The notes: a model not told the origin generated them from the sequence alone. A stretch of 64,000 nt of DNA from Pontiella desulfatans (GCF_900890425.1 NZ_CAAHFG010000002.1:1240001-1304000); one strand, 5' to 3'; shown: positions 17,163 through 25,469, counted from the first letter of the stretch. A program made the numbers and translations.

Positions 17163-19139
17163 TTAAGATTTGCTGCGTTTAATGATGGCGGCATAGCCGC
17201 CGCCGGGCGCGAGTTTTAGCGTTAGCGTCGATGATGCATCGACGGTCGATTCGCCGATGGTGGTGTCGGTGGCTTCGGTGGCGGCGTTGGGGCCGTCCTT
17301 CCAGGAGTTCAATTGAAAGTCGCCGTTGCCGAGAAAACCGAGTTTGCACTCCAGCTCGCGCGGCGTCCAGTCGGTCATGGCGCCGATGTACCAGGTGTCG
17401 CCCTTGCGGCGGGCGACGGCCACAGCCTTGCCGACCTCCGCATGCAGCACCACTGTTTCGTCCCAGGTGGTCGGCACCGCCGACAGGAACGGCATGCACC
17501 CGGGATTCCGCCGGTATTTGGTCGGGGTGTCGGCCAGCATTTGCAGCGGGCTGAGATAGACCACATACATGGCGAGCTGATGGCAGCGGGTGCCCTGGCT
17601 GCCGGGGTTCCGGCCGACCGCGCGGAAGGTTGCTTCCGTATAGTTGTCCATGGCGCCGGGGGTATAGTCCATCGGACCGGCCACCATTCGGGTGAAGGGC
17701 AGCAGCACCGCCATGCCGGGCGTCGCGTTCTTGCTCCACTTGTTTTGTTCGAGCCCCAGCACCGACTCGTGCGTCAGCACGTTGGGATAGGTGCGCTGGA
17801 GTCCGGTCGGCTTCGAGCCACCGTGGAAATCCACCAGCAGTTGGTGGTTCGCGGCCACGATGGCGATCCGCTCGCAAAAGTCCATCATCACCTGGTCGTC
17901 GCGTTGCATGAAATCGACCTTGATTCCTTTGATGCCCCATGTTGAAAACTGTTCGAACGCCGCATCGAAATTTTGTTCGAGCGCGGCGGAGGTCATCCAG
18001 AGAATGACACCGACGTTTTTGGATTCGCCATGTTCAACCAGCTCCGCGATGTTCAGCGCGGGAACGACGTGCAGCAGGTTGTCCGGCCCTTTCTCGCTCC
18101 ATCCTTCGTCGAGGATGATGTATTGCAGGTCGTTGGCGGCGGCAAAGTCGATGAAGTGCTTGTAGGTTTCCTGGTTGATTCCTGCCTTGAAGGGCATGTC
18201 GGTAATGTTTCTATAGTTCCACCAGTCCCACGCCACCTTGCCCGGCTTGATCCACGCCGTGTCGTCCAGCCGGCAGGGGTCGGCCAGGGTGTGGAGCATG
18301 GTCGAGGTCAGCAGTCCGGCATCGTCGGCAACCACGAAAGCGCGCCATGGAAAGCTGCGGGTGCCGGGGCATTTCGCCAGGAAATCGCTCCGTTCCGCCA
18401 CCGTCAGGTCGCGGTCGCCCTTTAGTTCGGTCTTGGCCGGATAGGGCGGGAAGCTGGCTTTGAGGGCGGTGCCTTCCGCCCCTTCGATCCATAGCCCCGG
18501 ATAGTGTTGCACATTGACGTCGGTCAGCAGGAGCTTCCGACCACCGTCCAGCTCGAGCAGAACGGGCGGGCTCGTGGGCTGGCCTATCGGGGCCGCGGAG
18601 ATGGGAAGGCGACCTAAGCGCCGTTCCTGGTGGGAAAAGTAGCCCTTCTTTTCGGGCGTCGGGTAGTAGGCGGGGTAGTCATCCGCAAATTCGAAGGCCA
18701 ATTCTTCGCCGTTAACGGTCACCTCGCCCCGGTCGATCCGGCTTTCCCAGCGGAACGCCGCGCCGTCGTTATGGACGCGCACCCGCAAGTTCACCGGGCC
18801 ATCGAACCGGATCACGGTTTCGTTGCACTGCTCCCGGAACCGGCTGCTTATGCCGGGGATCACCGGAACGGTTTCCCGGTCGATGGTGCGCGTCTCCGTT
18901 TTGTTCAAGCCGCCGCTGCCGGGGTATTCAACACCGTCGATGGTGATCGACATCGGGATGCGATCGATCACGCTTTTACCGTCCACGGCCAGTTTCCCGC
19001 AGATGTTTGCACCCTCCGCCAAAATGCTGAAGACGATCGTTTCATCCGGCGAGACCGTCCGCACTTCCTGCGCCTGAACCAACGTGGCGGCGAAAACGGT
19101 AGTTGCCGTTATGGCCCAAATGCCCTGTATCATTCCCAT
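17163..19139 (-). CDS. Exported glycoside hydrolase family 97, retaining type
   Basis: 658 residues from the ATG at 19139; the ATG two codons later is possible, but the shared upstream motif fits 19139 best. A signal peptide ends near VQAQ (about residue 24). The N-terminal beta-sandwich is about 25-270. The barrel begins at WDWWNYRNITDMPFK, and D409 in IKVDFMQRDDQ aligns with the Asp nucleophile of the retaining alpha-galactosidase branch. THESVLGLE follows, and a C-terminal beta domain ends the protein. An alpha-galactosidase or alpha-glucosidase role follows, in the periplasm or outside. It is the first gene of an operon with the M60 peptidase. Upstream lie the 29-bp motif shared with GH2 and then a palindromic repeat. 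Confidence 0.88.
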   Translation of the reverse strand: MGMIQGIWAITATTVFAATLVQAQEVRTVSPDETIVFSILAEGANICGKLAVDGKSVIDRIPMSITIDGVEYPGSGGLNKTETRTIDRETVPVIPGISSRFREQCNETVIRFDGPVNLRVRVHNDGAAFRWESRIDRGEVTVNGEELAFEFADDYPAYYPTPEKKGYFSHQERRLGRLPISAAPIGQPTSPPVLLELDGGRKLLLTDVNVQHYPGLWIEGAEGTALKASFPPYPAKTELKGDRDLTVAERSDFLAKCPGTRSFPWRAFVVADDAGLLTSTMLHTLADPCRLDDTAWIKPGKVAWDWWNYRNITDMPFKAGINQETYKHFIDFAAANDLQYIILDEGWSEKGPDNLLHVVPALNIAELVEHGESKNVGVILWMTSAALEQNFDAAFEQFSTWGIKGIKVDFMQRDDQVMMDFCERIAIVAANHQLLVDFHGGSKPTGLQRTYPNVLTHESVLGLEQNKWSKNATPGMAVLLPFTRMVAGPMDYTPGAMDNYTEATFRAVGRNPGSQGTRCHQLAMYVVYLSPLQMLADTPTKYRRNPGCMPFLSAVPTTWDETVVLHAEVGKAVAVARRKGDTWYIGAMTDWTPRELECKLGFLGNGDFQLNSWKDGPNAATEATDTTIGESTVDASSTLTLKLAPGGGYAAIIKRSKS

Positions 19140-19193
19140 AAGCCTTTCTCGCTTCGATTTAACCCATGAATCTACAGAAACAACGTTCGGCGG

Positions 19194-19222
19194 GTCTTGT
19201 AGGATTTTGGCATGCATGTGTA
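19194..19222 (-). promoter_or_regulatory. 29-bp upstream motif, second copy
   Basis: It matches 7553-7581 at 27 of 29 positions, and the distance to the ATG (54 bases) is the same. It would control the GH97-M60 operon together with the GH2 operon. Confidence 0.6.
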
Positions 19223-19242
19223 GATAAGCCTGGCAGGTTTTC

Positions 19243-19312
19243 ACCACCCGCTGCGGTAGAGGACACTGGCACAGAGGATTAGAATGCTCTGTGTCTCTGG
19301 GTTCTCTGTGGT
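19243..19312. repeat. CACAGAG-family palindrome
   Basis: The left arm (ACCACCCGCTGCGGTAGAGG...CACAGAG) pairs imperfectly with the right arm (CTCTGTGTCTCTGGGTTCTC...GTGGT). It matches 33085-33156 and the inverse of 53544-53615 in both arms. It lies in the 355-base gap between the GH97 start and the SRP RNA. I see nothing else in the rest of that gap apart from the 29-bp motif and a short GC-rich inverted stretch near 19376-19440. Confidence 0.6.
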
Positions 19313-19494
19313 AATTCCATGCCCGGATCTAGGTTTGTTTGCCCGTGTTTCGGATGCCCCTTTGGCCCCGGTTCGTTGTTCGGGGAACCGCGCCAAATCG
19401 TTCTGCGCGGGATTTCCGGCCTGTCGGGCTTGCCTTGCCAAGGCGGCCTTAGTATCTTCCCGTTTCTTCCCTTGAACCGGGAGGACAACGAGAC

Positions 19495-19630
19495 GGTTCC
19501 CGGCAAGCGTGTTGAACGTTGGCATCCGGATGACGAGATCGGGCGAACCCCGTCAGGGTCGGAAGGCAGCAGCGGTAAACCATGTTTTTCGGGTGTCTGG
19601 AAGCGCCGGCGGGAGCGCTGGCCGGGAGCC
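19495..19630 (+). ncRNA. ffs: Signal recognition particle RNA (small bacterial type)
   Basis: The core at 19549-19574 (CCGTCAGGGTC, GGAA tetraloop, then GGCAGCAGCGG) is the conserved domain IV that binds Ffh: the GGAA loop is closed by GTC/GGC and the asymmetric CAG/AGCAG loop is intact. The ends 19495-19510 and 19615-19630 pair over about 16 bp with a few G-T pairs, closing a rod of about 136 bases. The length fits the small SRP RNA without an Alu domain. The position directly before dnaX is a common bacterial arrangement. End points are approximate. Confidence 0.85.
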
Positions 19631-19667
19631 CTTTCGTTGGCCTGCCGCAGGAAGTGGACTTTTATTT

Positions 19668-21311
19668 ATGGCTTATGAAGTACTAGCACGAAAATGGCGG
19701 CCGCAGCAGTTTGCTGATGTGGTCGGGCAGGGGCACGTCACCAAGACGCTCACGAATGCGATCGAAACCGAACGCGTGGCCCATGCCTATATGTTCGTCG
19801 GCTCGCGCGGTACCGGCAAGACCACCTCCGCCCGCATCCTGGCCAAGGCGCTCAATTGCCAAAAAGGGCCAACCCCGAACCCCTGCGATGTCTGCGACTC
19901 CTGCAAGGAGGTCATGGCCGGCAACAGCCTCGACGTCATTGAGATCGACGGGGCTTCCAACAACGGTGTCGACCAGGTGCGCGACCTGCGCGACAACGCC
20001 CGCTATTCACCGGCCCGCGGCCCGTACAAGATCTATATTATCGACGAAGTGCACATGCTCTCGACCGCCGCGTTCAACGCGCTGCTTAAGACACTCGAAG
20101 AGCCGCCATCGCACGTGAAGTTTATTTTTGCCACCACCGACGTGCACAAGGTGCTGCCCACCATCCTCTCCCGTTGCCAGCGGTTCGACCTCCGCCGGAT
20201 CTCCGTTCAGGATATTGTGGACCGCCTCCGCAAGGGGTGTGATGAGGAGGGGATCTCCATTACCGAAGACGCCCTGCTGGCCATCGCCCGCGGGGCGGAA
20301 GGCGGACTGCGCGATGCCGAGTCCGCCCTCGACCAAATCATTTCCTTCCGGGGCAAGGAAATCGATGAAGACGATGTGTTGGCCGTGTTCGGGCTGGTTT
20401 CGCGCCATGTGCTCGAAAACCTGACCGTGGCCATCCTGAAGTCGGACGTGCCGACCATCATCAACATTATCTCGGAGATGGACCGGGCGGGCAAAGATCT
20501 GCAGCGCGTGGTGATGGAGCTGCTCGAAAACTTCCGGAACCTGCTGGTGGTGCTCTATGCCGGGCAGGGCGCTTCCGCGCTGGAGCTTCCCGAGACGCAG
20601 CTGGCGTTCTACCAGGAGCAGGCTCCCGCAACCGAAGCCGGCCGTGTGCTGCGCATCATCGATGCCCTGGTCGAAACGGATGGCCGCATGCGCTATGCGC
20701 TTTCCAAGAAAACCCTGCTCGAAACCGGCTTGATTCGCTGTTCCCGTGCGGCCGAAACAGCCACCATCAACGAGCTGCTCAAACAGGTGGCCGACCTAAA
20801 AAAAAACTTTAAATCCGGCCCGGTAGCCTCCGCCAGGGTTGCGGAAACCGCCCCCGCCTATGGCGGCGGGGATCAAAAAAAAAAGATAGCCTCCGATAGC
20901 GAGGTCGAACTCCTGCTCGAAAAGTGGCACGACATCATCGACCACGTCGGCAAGGCCGATGCGCTCGCCAAGGGCAGCCTGCTCAACACCGCTCCGCTCC
21001 GCACCGACGAAACGCACCTGGTGGTGGGCTACGATCCGGAGTTTTCCAATGATCTCAAGCGGCTGGAGGACGACCGAGCCAAGCTCGCGCTCGCCCGTGC
21101 CGTGGATCGGCATCTCAATCGGCTGCTTGCCGTTTCCTACGAGGCGCTCAAGCCCGACGACCCACGCCCGTTGCCGGCCGATAGCCCCGTGAACGATCTC
21201 GGCCCCGACAACACGCAAACGCTCACCAAAGAGCAGAAATGGTATGCGAATCCCGTTGTTAAAACCGTGGTGGATGCTTTTAATGGCGAAATAACCGATA
21301 TTAGGGAGTGA
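19668..21311 (+). CDS. dnaX: DNA polymerase III subunit gamma/tau
   Basis: 547 residues. MAYEVLARKWRPQQFADVVGQ at the start is diagnostic; an in-frame extension back to 19509 overlaps the SRP RNA and is rejected. The Walker A motif is GSRGTGKT at 45-52. The zinc module uses C64, C73, C76 and C79. IDEVHMLS is Walker B and LSRCQRF holds the SRC arginine finger. Domain III ends near residue 375, followed by a short linker and a tau-like C-terminal domain. It is the clamp-loader ATPase of the replisome. Two poly-A runs (20798-20806 and 20875-20884) lie exactly where domain III ends, and slippage there would give a gamma-like product. It is upstream of ybaB and recR in the usual order. Confidence 0.95.
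   Translation: MAYEVLARKWRPQQFADVVGQGHVTKTLTNAIETERVAHAYMFVGSRGTGKTTSARILAKALNCQKGPTPNPCDVCDSCKEVMAGNSLDVIEIDGASNNGVDQVRDLRDNARYSPARGPYKIYIIDEVHMLSTAAFNALLKTLEEPPSHVKFIFATTDVHKVLPTILSRCQRFDLRRISVQDIVDRLRKGCDEEGISITEDALLAIARGAEGGLRDAESALDQIISFRGKEIDEDDVLAVFGLVSRHVLENLTVAILKSDVPTIINIISEMDRAGKDLQRVVMELLENFRNLLVVLYAGQGASALELPETQLAFYQEQAPATEAGRVLRIIDALVETDGRMRYALSKKTLLETGLIRCSRAAETATINELLKQVADLKKNFKSGPVASARVAETAPAYGGGDQKKKIASDSEVELLLEKWHDIIDHVGKADALAKGSLLNTAPLRTDETHLVVGYDPEFSNDLKRLEDDRAKLALARAVDRHLNRLLAVSYEALKPDDPRPLPADSPVNDLGPDNTQTLTKEQKWYANPVVKTVVDAFNGEITDIRE
20798..20806 (+). other. A9 slippage site in dnaX
   Basis: The reading is CTA AAA AAA AAC TTT AAA. One extra A in the mRNA, or a -1 ribosomal shift, gives CTA AAA AAA AAA CTT TAA and stops after residue 381. 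One A fewer reaches TAG six codons later. The truncated product would be domains I-III, which is the gamma form of other bacteria. Confidence 0.5.
20875..20884 (+). other. A10 slippage site in dnaX
   Basis: The normal reading is GAT CAA AAA AAA AAG ATA. Losing one A gives CAA AAA AAA AGA TAG at once. Gaining one gives a TAG eight codons on. It lies 77 bases after the A9 run, so both runs can yield proteins of about 380-410 residues. Confidence 0.45.
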
Positions 21312-21336
21312 CGAGTGATGACTGATGCGTGAATTT

Positions 21337-21370
21337 CGGCTCACGGCTCACGGCTCACGGCTCACGGCTC
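21337..21370. repeat. Heptamer tandem repeat (CGGCTCA, 4.9 copies)
   Basis: Four perfect CGGCTCA units and a partial fifth lie between dnaX and ybaB. The repeat is a likely length-variable tract, analogous to the ACGCATT array at 25470. Confidence 0.9.
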
Positions 21371-21432
21371 TCTTAATAGTGTATTTGTAGAAGATGATGT
21401 AATTTAATGAACCAACAGAAGGACGCGACGAT

Positions 21433-21753
21433 ATGAACATGATGAAAATGATGAAGCAGGCCCAGGATCTTCAGAAAAACATGAAGAAAAAACAGGCCGA
21501 ACTCGCCAAGACCGAAGTGCAGTTCACGGCCGGCGGCGGTATGGTGACGGTTACGGCCACCTGCGATATGAAGGTGACGAGCATCAAGATCAACCCCGAT
21601 GCGGTCGATCCCGAAGACGTGGAAATGCTCGAAGATCTCGTGCTGGCCGCCGTCGATGGTGCGCTCAACACCGCCCAGGAAACCATGTCCAAGGAAATGG
21701 GCAAGCTCACCCAGGGCATGGGCCTCCCCGCCGGTATGGATTTGCCATTTTAA
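21433..21753 (+). CDS. YbaB/EbfC-family nucleoid-associated protein
   Basis: 106 residues, the usual family length. The N-terminus is Met- and Lys-rich and helical (MNMMKMMKQAQDLQKNM), followed by the typical VQFTAGGGMVTVTATCDMKV strand region and the VDPEDVEMLEDLVLAAV helix. It binds DNA as a dimer. It lies between dnaX and recR, the standard ybaB context, 121 bases after dnaX. The start follows AAGGACGCGACG. It is cytosolic, and nothing unusual is seen. Confidence 0.93.
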   Translation: MNMMKMMKQAQDLQKNMKKKQAELAKTEVQFTAGGGMVTVTATCDMKVTSIKINPDAVDPEDVEMLEDLVLAAVDGALNTAQETMSKEMGKLTQGMGLPAGMDLPF

Positions 21754-21870
21754 ATTAAGAACATTGATTTAAGAATGTAGAATGGTAGATCTGCGGTTGC
21801 CTTCCTTTGAAAAGGCCAACGCCGTTTGAGTTCCTCCATTCTTCATTCTGAATTCTTAAATCTTCATTAA

Positions 21871-22473
21871 ATGAACCACCTCATCCCCCTCGATAATCTT
21901 GTTGCGGCACTGAGCCGGTTGCCGGGCATCGGGCGCCGCACGGCCGAACGCATGGCCATGGCGCTGGTGCAAGACGACAAGGGGCTGATGCGCATCCTGG
22001 CCAATGCGTTGCTGGAAGCCGACGACGGAATCGCAAACTGCGAACGTTGTGGCAATGTAACGCTGTCGGCCATCAACCCGTGCGAGCTGTGCACCCGCCA
22101 CCGCAAGGATGCGCAGATCCTCTGCGTGGTCGAGTCCCCCGCCGATATCATGAAAATCGAGGAATCCGGCGGATTCCAGGGGCGCTACCATGCCTTGATG
22201 GGGCGCCTCTCCCCGATGCATGGAACCGGTGCCGCCGACCTGCGGGTCGATCGGCTCCTCGGCCGCATTGCCGATGAGGGCATCGCGGAGGTGCTGATTG
22301 CATTGGGCACCGATGTGGAAAGCGACGCCACGGCCAGCTATCTCAAGGAAGTTCTCTCGAACCGCGAGGTGAAGGTGTCGCGCATCGCATTCGGTCTCCC
22401 GGCAGGCAGTGCCATCGAATATTCCGATGCCACGACCCTTGCCCGCGCCATCCAGGGGCGGCAGGCCATTTAG
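21871..22473 (+). CDS. recR: Recombination mediator RecR
   Basis: 200 residues, full length. The helix-hairpin-helix is at LSRLPGIGRRTAERMAM (14-30). A C4 zinc finger uses C57, C60, C71 and C74. The Toprim domain starts at ILCVVESPADIMKIE, and the conserved GRYHALMGRLSPM and GTDVESDATA segments follow, then a C-terminal Walker B-like strand. It loads RecA at gaps with RecO and RecF. It follows ybaB by 117 bases in the dnaX-ybaB-recR order. No strong Shine-Dalgarno sequence is visible before the ATG (TTCATTAA), so translation may be weak. Confidence 0.95.
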   Translation: MNHLIPLDNLVAALSRLPGIGRRTAERMAMALVQDDKGLMRILANALLEADDGIANCERCGNVTLSAINPCELCTRHRKDAQILCVVESPADIMKIEESGGFQGRYHALMGRLSPMHGTGAADLRVDRLLGRIADEGIAEVLIALGTDVESDATASYLKEVLSNREVKVSRIAFGLPAGSAIEYSDATTLARAIQGRQAI

Positions 22474-22486
22474 GGCCATTCTGGTT

Positions 22487-22891
22487 CTATCGGGTCAGCC
22501 GTTGCTCAATGTGGGAAGGCTCGAACGACTCCATTGTGTTCTCGTCGATGAAGCGATATTGAATCGGATCGTAGTCAATGGAGCTGCTCAATCGCGTGAG
22601 GGTCAGGATCCCGGTCCCCGGATCATAGGAACCCGTAAGATCCCAATCAAGGTTAGGCATTCCGTAGAGGCTGGAGGCCTTTTCTTCGTAACCGGAAACG
22701 CTGTTTCCGTTTTGGTCAAGATCCATGGTCAGTTCAAGGTTTTTGTCGTAATGGTATTCCCATCCGCTCCATGAACCGCTGACATCCGCAGGTTTGGTGT
22801 AGTTCATCTGCGGTTCGCCGCCGTCGTCGTTGCAACCGGCAAGTAGAAGTGTCAATCCCGATAGAATCACAATCGCTGTTTTTCTGTTCAT
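22487..22891 (-). CDS. Small lipoprotein of unknown function
   Basis: 134 residues. The signal ends in a clear lipobox, LLAGC (residues 17-20 plus C), giving a mature lipoprotein that starts CNDDGGEP. The mature part looks like a small beta-barrel or lipocalin-like fold: SGSWSGWEYHYDKNLELTMDLDQNGNSVSG, then DWDLTGSYDPGTGILTLTRL, alternating strands with turn residues. A -35/-10 pair is seen at 22957-22984. It converges on recR with a gap of 13 bases. No family is recognised beyond the general extracytoplasmic lipoprotein type. Confidence 0.75.
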   Translation of the reverse strand: MNRKTAIVILSGLTLLLAGCNDDGGEPQMNYTKPADVSGSWSGWEYHYDKNLELTMDLDQNGNSVSGYEEKASSLYGMPNLDWDLTGSYDPGTGILTLTRLSSSIDYDPIQYRFIDENTMESFEPSHIEQRLTR

Positions 22892-22956
22892 TTTTGTCTC
22901 CCTGAGATGCGGTTACATGATGCGACGACTCCACGAGCCGTAAATTCATCGAATAG

Positions 22957-22984
22957 TTTATATAGACTTGGCGAATGGACTCAA
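22957..22984 (-). promoter_or_regulatory. Sigma70-like promoter of the lipoprotein gene
   Basis: TTGAGT (22979-22984) and TATAAA (22957-22962) lie on the minus strand with a 16-base spacer, 66 bases before the start codon. Confidence 0.5.
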
Positions 22985-23131
22985 GTGTAAATATGTAAAA
23001 CATACCCTTGGATTACGCCATTGCAGGCCGGTGGCGAAATCAGGGGTTGCTTTTCCTGTTTGGGGGCGTTTTTCAGCGGGTATCCGAACGCTCCATTGAA
23101 TTCCATGGATTCATTGCTGCTCAGAACCCGC

Positions 23132-23158
23132 TTGACTCGAAGCGGCTGGGTCTATACA
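23132..23158 (+). promoter_or_regulatory. Possible promoter of the DEAD-box helicase gene
   Basis: TTGACT (23132-23137) and TATACA (23153-23158) are 15 bases apart, slightly short. A transcript from here would have a leader of about 95 bases, as is frequent for cold-induced helicases. The rest of the 370-base gap 22892-23261 shows no gene. Confidence 0.3.
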
Positions 23159-23261
23159 ACCGCGCCTTATTCATGGACGGCCAGTTCGGCCAAAGTCCTC
23201 TTTTTCTTCACTCCACCGGCGGCGAGCAGAAAAATATTTATTCGCCGGATAGGAAAAACAA

Positions 23262-24584
23262 ATGAAGAAAGCAAACGACCTCAACGGGGTCTTTGGATCG
23301 CTATTGCCCGAAATCGGCAGTGCCGTGTCCGAAGCAGGCTACCACACACCATCCCCCATCCAGGAGCAGGCCATCCCGCCGCTGCTGGAAGGACGCGACA
23401 TGATTGGTTGTGCCCAGACGGGCACCGGAAAAACCGCGGCGTTCACGCTGCCGATCCTCCAATACCTGGTCAAAAAAAATAAGCGGCCGGTTCCGAAAAG
23501 GCCCGAAGTGCTGGTGCTTGCGCCAACCCGCGAGCTGGCGGCACAGATCGGCGAAAGCGTCGAAAAATATGGGCGAAACACCAAAATCTCGCACACCGTC
23601 ATTTTTGGCGGGGTGGGCCAAAACCCGCAGGTGAAGGCCATCCGCCGCGGCGTGAACATCCTCGTTGCCACGCCCGGGCGCTTGATCGACCTGGTGAACC
23701 AGAACTGCATCGATCTCGGCGGGGTGGAAATCTTCGTGCTCGACGAAGCCGACCGCATGCTCGATATGGGCTTCATCCACGACATCAAAAAGGTGATCGC
23801 CAAGCTGCCGAAGAAGCGCCAGTCGCTCTTTTTCTCCGCCACGATGGAGCCGACGGTCAAACAGCTGGCGGAGTCGCTGGTGGCTAATCCGGTTCAGGTT
23901 GCCATCGAGCCGGAAAAGCCGGCCGTGGACCGCATCATACAGAAGGTCATGTTCGTCGGGAAAAAGAACAAGGACGAGCTGATCATGCAGCTGATGGCGA
24001 GCAAGAAGCTCGACCGCGTCATTGTCTTTGTCCAGATGAAGCACGTGGCCAACAAGGTGGCGCGTAAGCTCGAGGGCGTTGGGATTGCCGCCGCGGCAAT
24101 CCATGGCAACAAGAGCCAGGGCGCCCGTACGCAGGCGCTGGCCGATTTCAAGGCCGGCAAGGTGCGCGCGTTGGTGGCCACCGACATCGCCGCGCGCGGG
24201 ATCGACGTGAAGGAAATCTCGCACGTCATCAACTACGATATGCCGGTGGAACCCGAAACCTATGTGCACCGGATTGGCCGTACCGCCCGTGCCGGCGCCG
24301 AAGGCGATGCCATTTCGTTCTGCTGCGCGGAGGAGCGCGACTATCTCCGGGCCATTGAAAAACTGATCCGTATCGAGATCCCGGTCGATCTCAAGCATTC
24401 GCTCCATTCGGAATCGGCGATGAACGCCACCGGCGCCGATGCCAAGCCTGGCCCCAAGGTGCGCCAGCAACGCGGCAAGGTGACGGTGGGGAACGACGGT
24501 CGCCCGAAAAATACGAAGAAGGGGCAGCGCCCATCCCGGATCAAGAGCCGCCGTCCGAACCCGAGGAGACGCAGCCATGGTTGA
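23262..24584 (+). CDS. rhlE: DEAD-box ATP-dependent RNA helicase, RhlE-like
   Basis: 440 residues. The motifs are in order: Q motif region (GYHTPSPIQEQAIPPLL), AQTGTGKT, PTRELAAQ, TPGRLIDL, DEADRMLDMGF, SAT, then domain 2 with HGNKSQGARTQAL, ATDIAARGID and HRIGRTARAG. A basic tail of about 45 residues (KGQRPSRIKSRRPNPRRRS) gives non-specific RNA binding. The roles are RNA remodelling in ribosome assembly or mRNA decay in the cytoplasm. The last 8 bases overlap the start of the CvfB-like gene, so the two are co-translated. RhlE is the best fit by tail and motif variants; the exact subfamily needs a tree. Confidence 0.93.
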   Translation: MKKANDLNGVFGSLLPEIGSAVSEAGYHTPSPIQEQAIPPLLEGRDMIGCAQTGTGKTAAFTLPILQYLVKKNKRPVPKRPEVLVLAPTRELAAQIGESVEKYGRNTKISHTVIFGGVGQNPQVKAIRRGVNILVATPGRLIDLVNQNCIDLGGVEIFVLDEADRMLDMGFIHDIKKVIAKLPKKRQSLFFSATMEPTVKQLAESLVANPVQVAIEPEKPAVDRIIQKVMFVGKKNKDELIMQLMASKKLDRVIVFVQMKHVANKVARKLEGVGIAAAAIHGNKSQGARTQALADFKAGKVRALVATDIAARGIDVKEISHVINYDMPVEPETYVHRIGRTARAGAEGDAISFCCAEERDYLRAIEKLIRIEIPVDLKHSLHSESAMNATGADAKPGPKVRQQRGKVTVGNDGRPKNTKKGQRPSRIKSRRPNPRRRSHG

Positions 24585-25422
24585 AGTCGGGAAAATGAAT
24601 AAGCTGGCCGTTTCGCGCGATTCCGATTTCGGACTGCTCTTCGACGGCCTGGAGCTCGGCGAAATCCTAATGCCGAAACGCTTTGTTTCCAACGGCTGGA
24701 AAGAGGGCGACAAGGTGGACGTGTTTGTCTACCTCGACTCCGAAGACCGCCTGACGGCCACAACCCTGCGCCCCAAGGCGCAAGTGGGCGAGTTCGTGCT
24801 GCTCCGTTGCAAGGACAATACCCCCATCGGCGCATTCATGGATTGGGGACTGCCGAAGGATCTGTTTGTCCCGTTCCGTGAACAGCGCGTCAAGATGCGC
24901 CAGGGCGAGTCGTATTTGGTTCATGTCTACTTCGACCAGGCCAGCGGGCGCATCGTCGGGTCCTCCAAGCTCGATAAATATCTCAAGGGAACGAAGCGCT
25001 TCTACAAGCAGGGCGAAGAGGTGGATCTGATGGCCTGGCAGCAGAGCGACCTGGGCTTCAAGTTCATCATCAACAACGAGCGTTGGGGGATGGTGTTCCA
25101 TAACGAGGTCTTCCAGGCCTTGTCGCGCGGCCAGAAGCTGAAGGGATTCATCAAGAACGTGCGGCCCGATGGACGCATCGACCTGACGCTCCAGAAACCG
25201 GGCTACGAAAAAGTGACCGAGCTGACCGACGTCATCCTGAACGTTCTCAAAGAGCACGACGGTTTTATTCCAATCACGTTCAAAACGCCGCCCGAGCAGA
25301 TTAATGGATTGTTTGGGGTCAGCAAGAAAACCTACAAGAACGCCATCGGCGCGCTCTACAAAAAGCGGCTCATCACCATCGAGGAAGACGGGGTGCGGCT
25401 CGTCTCGGGGAGTAGCGAGTAA
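24577..25422 (+). CDS. CvfB/YitL-like S1-domain RNA-binding protein
   Basis: 281 residues. Three S1-like barrels can be traced: GLLFDGLELGEILMPKRFV to LTATTLRP, then VGEFVLLRCKDNTPIGAFMDWGLPKDLFVPFRE, then LKGFIKNVRPDGRIDLTLQKPG. A winged-helix end follows (FGVSKKTYKNAIGALYKKRLI). This is the CvfB architecture, known in Staphylococcus as a virulence and RNA-binding regulator. The ATG at 24577 overlaps the helicase stop by 8 bases; a second in-frame ATG six codons on is possible. The coupling to a helicase fits an RNA-metabolism unit. Confidence 0.88.
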   Translation: MVEVGKMNKLAVSRDSDFGLLFDGLELGEILMPKRFVSNGWKEGDKVDVFVYLDSEDRLTATTLRPKAQVGEFVLLRCKDNTPIGAFMDWGLPKDLFVPFREQRVKMRQGESYLVHVYFDQASGRIVGSSKLDKYLKGTKRFYKQGEEVDLMAWQQSDLGFKFIINNERWGMVFHNEVFQALSRGQKLKGFIKNVRPDGRIDLTLQKPGYEKVTELTDVILNVLKEHDGFIPITFKTPPEQINGLFGVSKKTYKNAIGALYKKRLITIEEDGVRLVSGSSE

Positions 25423-25469
25423 TACGTAATTCGTAATTGACTCGGCAGGCGGGGAGTTGTTCCCACTTT

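Noticed and set aside
19509-19667. An N-terminal extension of dnaX upstream of MAYEVL
   Set aside because: It overlaps the SRP RNA and shows no DnaX similarity; the conserved N-terminus starts at 19668.
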